From Zoogloea dura (lineage in GTDB: Bacteria > Pseudomonadota > Gammaproteobacteria > Burkholderiales > Rhodocyclaceae), in contig NZ_JABBGA010000002.1 of assembly GCF_012927165.1 (NCBI RefSeq), forward strand, positions 310,001 to 374,000: a DNA stretch of 64,000 bases, written 5' to 3'. Under the pieces are notes generated by a model, which was given only the letters and a program-made list of their open reading frames with translations, was not told where the DNA came from and did not search any database. Below are positions 45,159 to 53,656 of the stretch, piece after piece. Position 1 is the first letter of the stretch. Every line of letters starts with the position of its first letter. Made by a program: the position numbers and the translations under genes.

Positions 45159-46313
45159 ATGCCCGACAACTGCCGCATCTGCGCCCACCCGCTGCTCCCG
45201 GAGCCGCTGCTGATCCAGCGGCAGATGCCGGCCGCCGCCCAGGGGCTGCCCACCGCCGAACGCCTGGCCGACGATGCAGGGGTAGACCTGGAACTGCGCC
45301 AGTGCGGCGGCTGCGGCCTGGTGCAGTTGCCCATCGCCCCGGTGCCCTACTGGCGGGAGGTGATCCGTGCCGCCGGAATCTCGCCGGAGATGCGGGCTTT
45401 CCGCCTCGACCAGTTCGGGCGCTGGATCGGTGACCATGGCCTGACCGGGCGCAAGGTGCTGGAAGTGGGCTGCGGCCACGGTGAATACCTGGCCCTGCTG
45501 GGCGAGGCCGGCGCCGATGCCTGCGGCATCGAGCACGCCGCCGCCGCGGTGGATGCCTGCCAGGCGGCCGGGCTGCGGGTCAGCCAGGGCTTCATCGACG
45601 GCCCGCAGGCCCGCCTCGACGACGGCCCCTTCGACGGCTTCGCGATCCTCAACTTCCTCGAACACATTCCGGCCGCCCACCTCACCCTGCGGGGCATCGC
45701 CGCCAAGCTCAAGCCCGGCGCCACCGGCCTGGTGGAAGTGCCGGATTTCGACATGATCCTGCGGACACGGCTGTTCGCCGAGTTCATCCCCGACCACCTC
45801 TACTACTTCACCCGGCAGAGCCTCACCCATCTGCTGGAGGGCAACGGCTTCGAGGTCCTCGAATGCCGCTCGGAATGGCATGGCTACGTCCTCTCGGCCA
45901 CGGTGCGCAAGCGTGCGCCCCTCGACCTGTCCGCCCTGCAGGATGCCCAGGCCACCGTGAAGGCCTCCTTCGACGCCTTCCTCGAGCGCTTCGAGGCGGG
46001 ACGCGTGGCAATCTGGGGGGCCGGCCACCAGGCCCTGGCCCTGATCAGCCTGCTCGGCATCGCCCCGCGCATCCGCTACGTACTGGACTCCGCCCCTTTC
46101 AAACAGGGCCGCTTCACCCCCGCCAGCCACCTGCCCATCGTCGCCCCCGAGCGGCTCGCTGCCGGTGAGGTGGACGCGGTGATCGTGCTTGCCGCCAGCT
46201 ATTCGGACGAAGTCGCCCGCATCATCGGGCAGCGCCACGGCACGCGCTTCCAGGTGGCCGTGCTGCGCGACGACGGCCTGCACGCCGTCCCCCCCGGAGA
46301 GGCTGAGCAATGA
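45159..46313 (+). CDS. Sugar C-methyltransferase-like protein (Zn-finger / SAM / NAD-like domains)
   Basis: A 384-residue three-part protein: an N-terminal zinc-binding module with C5, C8, C49 and C52 (CRIC..CGGC), a SAM-binding domain (VLEVGCGHGEYLALL, about 99-113) and a C-terminal Rossmann-like domain (VAIWGAGHQALALISLLGI). The plan is that of NDP-sugar C-methyltransferases such as TylCIII/TcaB9. It could add a methyl to a keto-deoxysugar made by the cluster. Its end overlaps the Nudix gene by four bases. Confidence 0.82.
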   Translation: MPDNCRICAHPLLPEPLLIQRQMPAAAQGLPTAERLADDAGVDLELRQCGGCGLVQLPIAPVPYWREVIRAAGISPEMRAFRLDQFGRWIGDHGLTGRKVLEVGCGHGEYLALLGEAGADACGIEHAAAAVDACQAAGLRVSQGFIDGPQARLDDGPFDGFAILNFLEHIPAAHLTLRGIAAKLKPGATGLVEVPDFDMILRTRLFAEFIPDHLYYFTRQSLTHLLEGNGFEVLECRSEWHGYVLSATVRKRAPLDLSALQDAQATVKASFDAFLERFEAGRVAIWGAGHQALALISLLGIAPRIRYVLDSAPFKQGRFTPASHLPIVAPERLAAGEVDAVIVLAASYSDEVARIIGQRHGTRFQVAVLRDDGLHAVPPGEAEQ

Positions 46314-46864
46314 ACGGCGTCTCCCCCGAGGCCCTGCAGGCGGCCATTGCCACGATCCGCGACGCGGTCGGCTCCGCCACCCGCGGCTTGCCCGAGGAGG
46401 TCTTCCTGCTGGCCAGCAGCCTCACCCCGATGATCAACGTGGACCTGCTGATCCAGGACGAGGACGGCCGCAGCCTGCTGACCTGGCGCCACGACCGCTT
46501 CTACGGCCCCGGCTGGCACATCCCGGGCGGCATCATCCGCTTCAAGGAAAGCGCTGCCAGCCGCATTGCCGCGGTGGCCGCGGGCGAGCTGGGGGCAAGC
46601 GTCAGCGCCGGAAGCACCCCCATCGGCCTGCACGAGATCACCAACCCCAACCGGGACATCCGCGGCCATTTCATCTCGCTGCTGTATGCCTGCCGCCTGA
46701 GCTCGCCCCTCGACGAGGCCCGGCGCTTCTCGGCGGAGGCCCCGCGCAACGGCGACTGGGCCTGGCACGACCGCGCCCCCGACGACCTGATCGCCCAGCA
46801 GCGCATCTACATCCCGGACATCAACCGCAGCCGCCACACCACCGCAGGCGAGGCCGGCCAATGA
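46310..46864 (+). CDS. Nudix hydrolase, GDP-mannose mannosyl hydrolase-like
   Basis: A 184-residue protein with NVDLLIQDEDGRSLLTWRHDRFYGPGWHIPGGIIRFKE. The Nudix box is degenerate: the first Gly and Glu are kept (GIIRFKE), but the REUxEE core reads AVAAGE. GDP-mannose mannosyl hydrolases of Escherichia coli type have a similarly altered box, so a glycosyl transfer/hydrolysis role on an NDP-sugar is plausible, but activity could also be lost. Both ends overlap neighbours by four bases. Confidence 0.72.
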   Translation: MNGVSPEALQAAIATIRDAVGSATRGLPEEVFLLASSLTPMINVDLLIQDEDGRSLLTWRHDRFYGPGWHIPGGIIRFKESAASRIAAVAAGELGASVSAGSTPIGLHEITNPNRDIRGHFISLLYACRLSSPLDEARRFSAEAPRNGDWAWHDRAPDDLIAQQRIYIPDINRSRHTTAGEAGQ

Positions 46865-46971
46865 GCATCGACCGCCGCAGGCCCCCGCACGCCCTTCCCC
46901 GCCCTGCCGCCCAGCACGCGACGGCGCCCGTCATTCCGCTCTTCCGTTTCCCGGGGGCCTACCCATCGTGA
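46861..46971 (+). CDS. 36-codon ORF bridging the Nudix and aminotransferase genes
   Basis: The reading frame starts with ATG overlapping the Nudix stop (ATGA) and stops with TGA overlapping the GTG start of the aminotransferase (GTGA). The peptide (MSIDRRRPPHALPRPAAQHA..) is basic and Pro-rich and I recognise nothing in it. A relay for translational coupling is the simplest explanation; chance is possible. Confidence 0.4.
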   Translation: MSIDRRRPPHALPRPAAQHATAPVIPLFRFPGAYPS

Positions 46972-48086
46972 GCAAACCCATCTCGCCGATCTACGTCACC
47001 GAGCCGCACCTGCCGCCCCTGGAAGAGTTCATGCCCTACTTGCAGGCGATCTGGGACAAGAAGCGCCTGACCAACAGCGGGCCCTTCCACCAGCAGCTGG
47101 AAGCCGAGCTGGCCGCTTACCTCGGCGTCGAACACCTGAGCCTGTTCGCCAACGGCACCCTGGCCCTGGTCACGGCCCTGCAGGCGCTGAGGATCAGCGG
47201 CGAGGTGATCACCACACCCTACACCTTCGCGGCGACGACCCACTCGCTGCTATGGAACGGCATCAAGCCGGTCTTCGTAGACATCGACCCGGCCACCTGC
47301 AACCTCGACCCCCGGCGCATCGAGGAAGCCATCACGCCCGCCACCACCGCCATCCTGCCGGTGCACTGCTACGGTTTTCCCTGTGACATGGAGCGCATCG
47401 AGCAGATCGCCGACACCTACGGGCTCAAGGTCATCTACGACGCCGCCCACGCCTTTGGTGTGCGCCACCACGGCGAGAGCATCCTGCGCTGCGGCGACCT
47501 GTCCATCCTCAGCTTCCACGCCACCAAGGTCTTCAACACCTTCGAGGGCGGCGCCATCATCTGCCCCAACGCCAAGATCAAGCAGCGCATCGACTACCTC
47601 AAGAACTTCGGCTTCGCCGACGAGGTGACGGTGGTCGCGCCCGGCATCAACGGCAAGATGAACGAGGTGGAGGCCGCCATGGGCCTGCTCCAGCTCAAGC
47701 ACATTGACGCAGCCCTCGAGGCCCGCGCCGCCATCTACCGGCACTATGCCGAGGCCCTGGCTAGCACGCCGACCCTCACGCTGCTGCGGCCCCCGGCCGA
47801 CACCGACTGGAATCACGCCTACTGCCCGATCCTGGTGTCGGCGGACCACCCCATCAGCCGGGATGCCCTGTTCGACCGCCTCAAGGCCAACGACATCCAC
47901 GCACGCCGCTATTTCTATCCCCTGACCAGCTCCTTCCCGATGTACCGCGGCCTGCCCAGCGCCAATCCGGATCGCCTGGGCAACGCGCACCGGATCGCGG
48001 ACCAGGTGATCTGTCTGCCCATCCACCCGGCACTGGGCAACGACGATCTGACCGCTATCCTGGACGTCCTGCTCAACGCACGATGA
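46968..48086 (+). CDS. DegT/DnrJ/EryC1/StrS sugar aminotransferase
   Basis: A 372-residue PLP enzyme that transaminates an NDP-keto-sugar. Lys187 (SFHATKVFNTFEGGA) binds PLP; other family blocks are TNSGPFHQQLE, FANGTLALVTAL, PVHCYGFPCDM and YDAAHAFG. It is closest in feel to VioA/QdtB-type C3 or C4 aminotransferases. GTG start inferred from the overlap with the preceding ORF. The following acetyltransferase gene overlaps by four bases, so amino-sugar formation and N-acylation are probably consecutive. Confidence 0.9.
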   Translation: MSKPISPIYVTEPHLPPLEEFMPYLQAIWDKKRLTNSGPFHQQLEAELAAYLGVEHLSLFANGTLALVTALQALRISGEVITTPYTFAATTHSLLWNGIKPVFVDIDPATCNLDPRRIEEAITPATTAILPVHCYGFPCDMERIEQIADTYGLKVIYDAAHAFGVRHHGESILRCGDLSILSFHATKVFNTFEGGAIICPNAKIKQRIDYLKNFGFADEVTVVAPGINGKMNEVEAAMGLLQLKHIDAALEARAAIYRHYAEALASTPTLTLLRPPADTDWNHAYCPILVSADHPISRDALFDRLKANDIHARRYFYPLTSSFPMYRGLPSANPDRLGNAHRIADQVICLPIHPALGNDDLTAILDVLLNAR

Positions 48087-48781
48087 GTTCCCGACCGGAC
48101 GCCCCCCTTCCCGAAGTGCTGCTCTACGGCAATGGGCAGATTGCCCGCATGCTCTTCCACTTCATGCGCCCCACCCACCGGGTGGCCGCCTTCACGGTGG
48201 ACCGCGCCCTGATCACCGACCCGGCCTACGAGGGGGTGCCGATCGTCCCCTTCGAAGAGATCGAGTCCCTCTACCCGCCGGGCCGCTACCCCATGATCAT
48301 CGCGGTCGGCTTCGTGGACATGAACCGCATCCGCGCCGCCCGCTACGCGGCAGCCAAGGGCAAGGGATACCGCTTCATCAACTACATCCATCCGTCGGTG
48401 GTGATTCATGACAACCTGAAGCTGGGCGAGAACACCGTACTGCTCGACCATGTATCGGTCCACCCCGGCACCTCGATCGGCAATTCCACCTTCATCTGCA
48501 GCAACACCAACATCGGCCATGGCTGCCGCATTGGCGATAATTGCTGGATCAACGCCGGCGTCGCCATCGCTGGCGAAACGACGATAGGGGCCAACACCTT
48601 CATCGGCATCAATGCCGCCATCGGCGACAACCTGCAGGTCGCGGAGGCCTGCTACATCGGGGCCAGCACGCTGATCACCCGCAACACCGCCCCGGAAGAG
48701 GTCTATGTATCCGCCAGCGGAGAGCGCTTTCCCCTCCCCAGCGACCGCTTCCTGAAATTCATCGAACGACCACGGACATGA
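48083..48781 (+). CDS. NeuD/PglD-like hexapeptide-repeat acetyltransferase
   Basis: A 232-residue trimeric acyltransferase. The N-terminal half is a Rossmann-like sugar-binding region (VLLYGNGQIARMLFHFM), the C-terminal half a left-handed beta helix (VVIHDNLKLGENTVLLDHVSVHPG, GNSTFICSNTNIGHGCRIGDNCWINAGV). It should use acetyl-CoA, or another acyl-thioester, to acylate an amino group on an NDP-sugar. Located directly after the aminotransferase gene. Confidence 0.88.
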   Translation: MSSRPDAPLPEVLLYGNGQIARMLFHFMRPTHRVAAFTVDRALITDPAYEGVPIVPFEEIESLYPPGRYPMIIAVGFVDMNRIRAARYAAAKGKGYRFINYIHPSVVIHDNLKLGENTVLLDHVSVHPGTSIGNSTFICSNTNIGHGCRIGDNCWINAGVAIAGETTIGANTFIGINAAIGDNLQVAEACYIGASTLITRNTAPEEVYVSASGERFPLPSDRFLKFIERPRT

Positions 48782-50301
48782 GCGCCTCTCCGATCCACGC
48801 CCGGTTCCGGCAGGCCGCCGGGCGGAGCCCCGGCAAAACCGCAGTGATCATCGGCGATGTCACCCGGACCTATGCCGCGCTGGCCTGCGAGGTGGATGCC
48901 CTCGCCGGCGGGCTGCTCGCCGCGGGGGTGCAGCCAGGCGACCACGTGGGGGTGTTGCTGCCGAACTGCCTGGAGTTCGTGCACCTCCTGCTCGCCGCTG
49001 CGGGTATCGGTGCCGTGCTCGTCCCGATGCCCCTGTCCAGCACCGCGGGCGCCATCCGCAAGGCCTTCCACACGGCCCGGGTGAGGCATGCGGTGTGCTG
49101 GCATGCCACGCCGGAAGCCCAGGCCGCCGTGCAGGAGCTCTCCGGGCTCCGCCTGGCCATCGGTGGCCCCGTGCCGGGCTGGCAGTCCCTCAACGACCTG
49201 GTCGACCGCGACCTGCCGGCCCTGGCCCTGCCAGACCTGCCCCCGCGGACGCCCTACCTGATCCTCCTGACCTCAGGCTCCACCGGCGCCCCCAAGCCGA
49301 TCCAGCTGTCCCAGGAGACCAAGCTGGCCCGGGCCCGCTCGGCGATAGGCTTGTACGGCCTTGGCGAGGACGACGTGGTGCTGGCCGCCACCCCGATGCA
49401 CCATTCCCTGGCCCAACGCCTGACCCTGATCCCGCTGCTGACCGGCGGCACCAGCGTCATCCTCGACCGCTACACGCCAACCGCCTGGCTAGACACCGCC
49501 GAACGCCATGGCGTGAGCTTCACCATGGCGGTATCGTCCCAGCTCAAGCAGATCATCCCCTTGCTCGACACACGGCCGGCACCCTCCCGCCTGCGCTGCC
49601 TGGTGTCCTCTTCGGCCACCCTGGCCCCGGAGACCAAGGCCGCCCTGTTCGCCCGGACCACCTGCGCCTTCCATGAGATCTACGGCGCCTCGGAAGTGGC
49701 CTCGACCACCGATCTCTCGGTACGGGCCCACCCCGACAAGATGCAGTCGGTGGGCACGCCGATCCAGGACGTGGAGGTGGCCATCCTCGGCCAGGACGGC
49801 CAACTGCAGCCCCCCGGCCAACCGGGCGAGATCATCTGCCGCACGCCCCTCGCCTTCGACGGCTACTTCGACCAGCCCGAGGCGACCGCGGCCGCCCTGT
49901 GGCAGGGCTACTTCCGGACCGGCGACCTGGGCGCCATGGATGCGGACGGCTTCCTGTACTTTCTCGGGCGCATCAAGGACATCGTGATCGTGGGTGGCAT
50001 CAACGTCTATCCGCGCGACATCGAAGAAGTTGCCGAAGCCTTCCCTGGCGTGGCCGAGGCCGCCGCGATTGCGGTGGACGACCCACAGCTCGGGGAGACC
50101 GTCGGCCTCGTCATCGCACCTGCCGATGCAGGGCAGTCGATCAACCAGCGCAGCCTGCTCCGCCATTGCGCCTCGCAGTTGAACGACGCCCAGATGCCCC
50201 GCCACATCTTCCTGGTGGACCGGCTGCCCCGCAACGAGATGGGGAAGATCGACAAACCGGCCCTTCGCAACCGACTCTCCCGACCGGGACACGACTCATG
50301 A
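48778..50301 (+). CDS. AMP-forming acyl-CoA/ACP ligase
   Basis: A 507-residue ANL-superfamily enzyme. The phosphate-binding motif LLTSGSTGAPKP is at 163-174, followed by YGASEV, the hinge TGDLGAMDADGFLYFLGRIKD and the adenylation lysine in NEMGKIDKPALR near the C terminus. It activates a carboxylate and should load it on CoA or on the acyl carrier protein encoded two genes later. The acyl chain is unknown. Overlaps both neighbours by four bases. Confidence 0.88.
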   Translation: MSASPIHARFRQAAGRSPGKTAVIIGDVTRTYAALACEVDALAGGLLAAGVQPGDHVGVLLPNCLEFVHLLLAAAGIGAVLVPMPLSSTAGAIRKAFHTARVRHAVCWHATPEAQAAVQELSGLRLAIGGPVPGWQSLNDLVDRDLPALALPDLPPRTPYLILLTSGSTGAPKPIQLSQETKLARARSAIGLYGLGEDDVVLAATPMHHSLAQRLTLIPLLTGGTSVILDRYTPTAWLDTAERHGVSFTMAVSSQLKQIIPLLDTRPAPSRLRCLVSSSATLAPETKAALFARTTCAFHEIYGASEVASTTDLSVRAHPDKMQSVGTPIQDVEVAILGQDGQLQPPGQPGEIICRTPLAFDGYFDQPEATAAALWQGYFRTGDLGAMDADGFLYFLGRIKDIVIVGGINVYPRDIEEVAEAFPGVAEAAAIAVDDPQLGETVGLVIAPADAGQSINQRSLLRHCASQLNDAQMPRHIFLVDRLPRNEMGKIDKPALRNRLSRPGHDS

Positions 50302-51485
50302 GCTCCACCACCATGCCGCCCCTCAGGCTCGGCTTCATCGGCGGCGGATCCACGTCAGCCGTTGGCTACACCCATTTCTCGTCCAGCCACCTCGACAGCC
50401 TGTTCCAGCTGGAGGCCGGCGTCTTCAGCCGCCGGGAGGAGGTCAATCGCGCCTCGGGCCGGGCCTACCAGGTGGATGAGAGTCGTGTCTATCCCGACTG
50501 GCGGGCCATGCTGAACGGTGAGCGGGGGCGCCTGGACGCCATCTCGGTGCTGACGCCCACCCCCGACCACACCGACATCGTGATCGCCGCCATTGAGGCC
50601 GGCTTTGCGGTGATCTGCGAGAAATCCCTGGCCACCTCCAGCGCCGACTGCCGGCGCATCGGCGAGGCAGTCAGCCGGCATGACGGCTTTCTGGCGGTCA
50701 CCTTCAACTATTCCGGCTACCCGATGGTCCGCGAGCTGCGCGAGATGGTCCAGCGCGGCGAGCTGGGGACCCTCCACCACGTGGAAGTGGAAATGCCCCA
50801 GGAGGGCTTTGCCCGCCACACCGCCTCAGGCGAGAAGCCCCAGCCCCAACCCTGGCGCCTCAGCGACTACACGGTCCCGACCATCTCGCTGGACCTGGGC
50901 TCCCATGTACATCACCTGGTGGACTTCCTGACCGGCGGGCTGAAACCCCTCGCCGTCACCGCCCAGCAATCCTCCTACGGCAACTTCCCGGCAGTGATAG
51001 ACAACGTCAACTGCCTCGCCCGCTACGAGAGCGGCTTCAGCGCCAGCATCTGGTACAGCAAATCCGCGCTGGGCTACCGCAACGGACTCCGGGTGCGCCT
51101 GTTCGGCAGCGAAGGCAGCGCCGAGTGGCTGCAGACCACCCCCGAACAATTGCAGCTGGGTTTCGCGGACGGACGCCGGATGCAGCTGGACCTGGGGGCC
51201 GGCAACCTGCGGGTGGCCTCCCAGCCCCGCTACAACCGCTTCAAGCCCGGGCATCCGACGGGCTTCATCGAGGCATTTGCCAACCTCTATTGCGACATCG
51301 CAGCCCGGCTCCGCGCGGACCAAGTCCAGGCCACCGACCCCTCTCCCTTCGTATTCGGCGCCCTCCACGCAGAAGAGGGGCTCAACCTTCTGGAAGCCAT
51401 CGACACCGCAGCGCGCCAGCAGGCCTGGGCCGAGGTCCGCCGCCCTGGCCTCAGCCAGGAAACCCTCCGGAAAACTTCACCATGA
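50298..51485 (+). CDS. Gfo/Idh/MocA family oxidoreductase
   Basis: A 395-residue NAD(P)-dependent oxidoreductase. The N-terminal Rossmann fold has LGFIGGGSTSAVGY, the substrate side EKSLATSS (EKP-like motif; the Pro is Ser here) and the C-terminal alpha/beta domain DLGSHVHHLVDFL. Such enzymes act on sugars or inositols, often oxidising C3. In this setting it may oxidise or reduce an NDP-sugar. Overlap of four bases with the ACP gene. Confidence 0.85.
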   Translation: MSSTTMPPLRLGFIGGGSTSAVGYTHFSSSHLDSLFQLEAGVFSRREEVNRASGRAYQVDESRVYPDWRAMLNGERGRLDAISVLTPTPDHTDIVIAAIEAGFAVICEKSLATSSADCRRIGEAVSRHDGFLAVTFNYSGYPMVRELREMVQRGELGTLHHVEVEMPQEGFARHTASGEKPQPQPWRLSDYTVPTISLDLGSHVHHLVDFLTGGLKPLAVTAQQSSYGNFPAVIDNVNCLARYESGFSASIWYSKSALGYRNGLRVRLFGSEGSAEWLQTTPEQLQLGFADGRRMQLDLGAGNLRVASQPRYNRFKPGHPTGFIEAFANLYCDIAARLRADQVQATDPSPFVFGALHAEEGLNLLEAIDTAARQQAWAEVRRPGLSQETLRKTSP

Positions 51486-51730
51486 CCCACTCCGTGCGTG
51501 ACTTCATCCTCCAACTCCTGCGGGAAAAGGGCCCCCTGCCCGCGGGTGACATCGACACCTACAACTATTTCGACTCGGGTCACATCGACTCCCTCGGCCT
51601 CATCAAGTTCTTCATGCGCATCGAGGATCAGTTCAGCATCGAAATCACCGCCCAGGACATGTCGGACCCTGCCCTGCGCACGGTGGCCGGCATGGTCAGC
51701 CTGATCGAGCGGAAAGCTCATGCCGGCTGA
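51482..51730 (+). CDS. Acyl carrier protein
   Basis: An 82-residue carrier protein. The phosphopantetheine serine is Ser37 in YFDSGHIDSLGLIKFF, with the usual helix II after it, and the C-terminal helix has RTVAGMVSLIERK. It is a dedicated, non-housekeeping ACP set between an acyl ligase, an oxidoreductase and a methyltransferase, implying an acyl-thioester intermediate in this cluster. Its last 11 bases overlap the next gene. Confidence 0.92.
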   Translation: MTHSVRDFILQLLREKGPLPAGDIDTYNYFDSGHIDSLGLIKFFMRIEDQFSIEITAQDMSDPALRTVAGMVSLIERKAHAG

Positions 51731-52865
51731 CGGCGCCCTCCCGATGATGCTGGACTACCAGGCCCTGATCCGGGATGCTCAGATGGCGCCTCCCCTGTCC
51801 ATCCGGCAACGCGTAGACGCCGTCAAATGCCACGCGTCCCCGACCTTCGTGATGGGCAGAAACCCTCACGCCAGGGCGCTGATGGACAAGCTGGCCGTCG
51901 ACGGCGTGGTGGACGATTTCGAAGAAAGGGCCACCCGCTGGAACGGCAGTCCGATCATCAGGAGCAACGCGATCCCGAGCGGAGCGAGCGTCATCAATTG
52001 CGCGATGTCGATCAGCCCGAACAGCGCCCGCAAACGCATCGAGACCCGTCGCGACCTCACGCACCTGTCCTACATCGACCTCTGCCGTGCGGAGCCCTCG
52101 CTCCTGCCCCTGCCCGACTTTGTCCGCGATGCCCGTGCCGAATTCGCGCGCCATCCGGAGAAATACCTCGACGTCTTCTCCCGGCTGACAGACGCGGAAT
52201 CCCGTTCGGTTTTCAACCGGGTCATGGCCTACCGGCTGACCGGCGACATGTCGCACATGGCCGGGTTCTCGGTACGCCTGCGGGACCAGTACTTCGAGCC
52301 CTTCCTGGGCCCCCTGCGCGACAGCGTCTTCGTCGACTGCGGCGGCTACGATGGCGACACCACGGAGGAGTTCATCCGCCGCTATCCCGGGTATTCGAAG
52401 GTCTACCTGTTCGAGCCCTCCCGGGCCAACATGGCACGGGCCAGATCGCGCCTGCAGGCCTGGCGGGACACGATCGAGTTCGTCCCCCTCGGCCTCTCCG
52501 ACAGCCCCGGGGAACTGTCCTTCGATGCGGACCAGGGGTCGGCCAGCGCGGTGTCCGGCTCGGGCACCGAGACCATTCAGGTGAGCACCCTCGATGCGGA
52601 GATCACGTCGCGCGCGTCATTCATCAAGATGGACCTCGAGGGCTGGGAGCTGAAGGCACTGCACGGGGCCGAGAAGCACATCCGCAACGACGACGCGATC
52701 CTGGCCATTGCCGTCTATCACACGACCTCCGATTTCTGGAGAATCCCGGCCTACATCCTCTCGATCAACGCCGGTTACGACGTCCTTCTGCGCCACTACA
52801 CGGAAGGCTGGTCGGAGACCGTCATGTATTTCGTTCCGCGAGGCGCCACGGCAGGGCAGCCCTGA
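51720..52865 (+). CDS. FkbM-family methyltransferase
   Basis: A 381-residue protein with an N-terminal region of no recognised fold (about 1-195) and a C-terminal FkbM SAM-dependent O-methyltransferase domain (DSVFVDCGGYDGDTTEEFI, KVYLFEPSRANM, FIKMDLEGWELKALHGAE). Such domains methylate sugar hydroxyls or polyketide oxygens. Overlap with the ACP gene suggests a common operon. Confidence 0.85.
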   Translation: MPADGALPMMLDYQALIRDAQMAPPLSIRQRVDAVKCHASPTFVMGRNPHARALMDKLAVDGVVDDFEERATRWNGSPIIRSNAIPSGASVINCAMSISPNSARKRIETRRDLTHLSYIDLCRAEPSLLPLPDFVRDARAEFARHPEKYLDVFSRLTDAESRSVFNRVMAYRLTGDMSHMAGFSVRLRDQYFEPFLGPLRDSVFVDCGGYDGDTTEEFIRRYPGYSKVYLFEPSRANMARARSRLQAWRDTIEFVPLGLSDSPGELSFDADQGSASAVSGSGTETIQVSTLDAEITSRASFIKMDLEGWELKALHGAEKHIRNDDAILAIAVYHTTSDFWRIPAYILSINAGYDVLLRHYTEGWSETVMYFVPRGATAGQP

Positions 52866-52915
52866 GCGCTCCACCGGCGTCCCCCTTGCCCCATTTCGAA
52901 CACAAGGTGCTCCCC

Positions 52916-53632
52916 GTGACCCCGAACTTTCCCGATTTCGTGAATGGCTACCCCGAGCAGGGGATTCATACGATCAAGCTGAAGGATCTGCTGAACCTGC
53001 GGGCCCCGCAGGACCTCTGCCGGGACATCTCCACCGCCTTCCCTTCGGTGACCATCGGCAGCATCACCCTGGTGGACCAGATCGTCCTGCTGTGCCTGGA
53101 TGAGCTGGTCCGCCCGGAGAGCATCCTGGAGATCGGCACCTTCCAGGGGTTCACCACCCGGCTCCTGGCGAAGAACTCCATGGCCAGGACCGTCTATTCG
53201 GTGGACCTGCCCCCCACCACCCAGACCCTGATCGACACGCCCGAAGCCGGGAAGGTCCTGAGCGACGGCGACTACAACGATGACTATCTGCGCGACCTGC
53301 AGAATCGGTCAGGCGAGATCTACCTCAACAACCTGCCCCCCGCAGAGAGAAGCCGGATCAGCCTGATCAAGGCCGACTCCACCCAGCTGGACTTCGCCGC
53401 CACCTTCGGCCCGATCGAATTCGCCTTCATCGACGGCGGCCACCACTACGATATCGTCAGGAGCGATACCGAGAAGGTGGCCTCGATCATGAAGCGAGGG
53501 GTCATCGTCTGGCACGACTATTCGTCCGGCATTCATTCGGATGTCACGCGCTACCTGGCCGATCGCGCCTCGAACAACAGGATCTTCCACGTCCATGGGA
53601 GCCTGTGCGCCTTCCAGTTGGTCAGTCAGTGA
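52916..53632 (+). CDS. Class I SAM-dependent methyltransferase (CmcI-like)
   Basis: A 238-residue protein with the SAM fold: ILEIGTFQGFTTRLLAKN, VYSVDLPP, FAFIDGGHHYDIVRSDTEKV and VIVWHDYSS. These match the cephalosporin hydroxylase/CmcI-like O-methyltransferases seen in glycan clusters. The start is not certain: GTG at 52916 has AAGG eight bases upstream; GTG at 52907 and TTG at 52886 are alternatives. Confidence 0.75.
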   Translation: MTPNFPDFVNGYPEQGIHTIKLKDLLNLRAPQDLCRDISTAFPSVTIGSITLVDQIVLLCLDELVRPESILEIGTFQGFTTRLLAKNSMARTVYSVDLPPTTQTLIDTPEAGKVLSDGDYNDDYLRDLQNRSGEIYLNNLPPAERSRISLIKADSTQLDFAATFGPIEFAFIDGGHHYDIVRSDTEKVASIMKRGVIVWHDYSSGIHSDVTRYLADRASNNRIFHVHGSLCAFQLVSQ

Positions 53633-53656
53633 CTCCCGCAACCTTCGGGGCATGAA

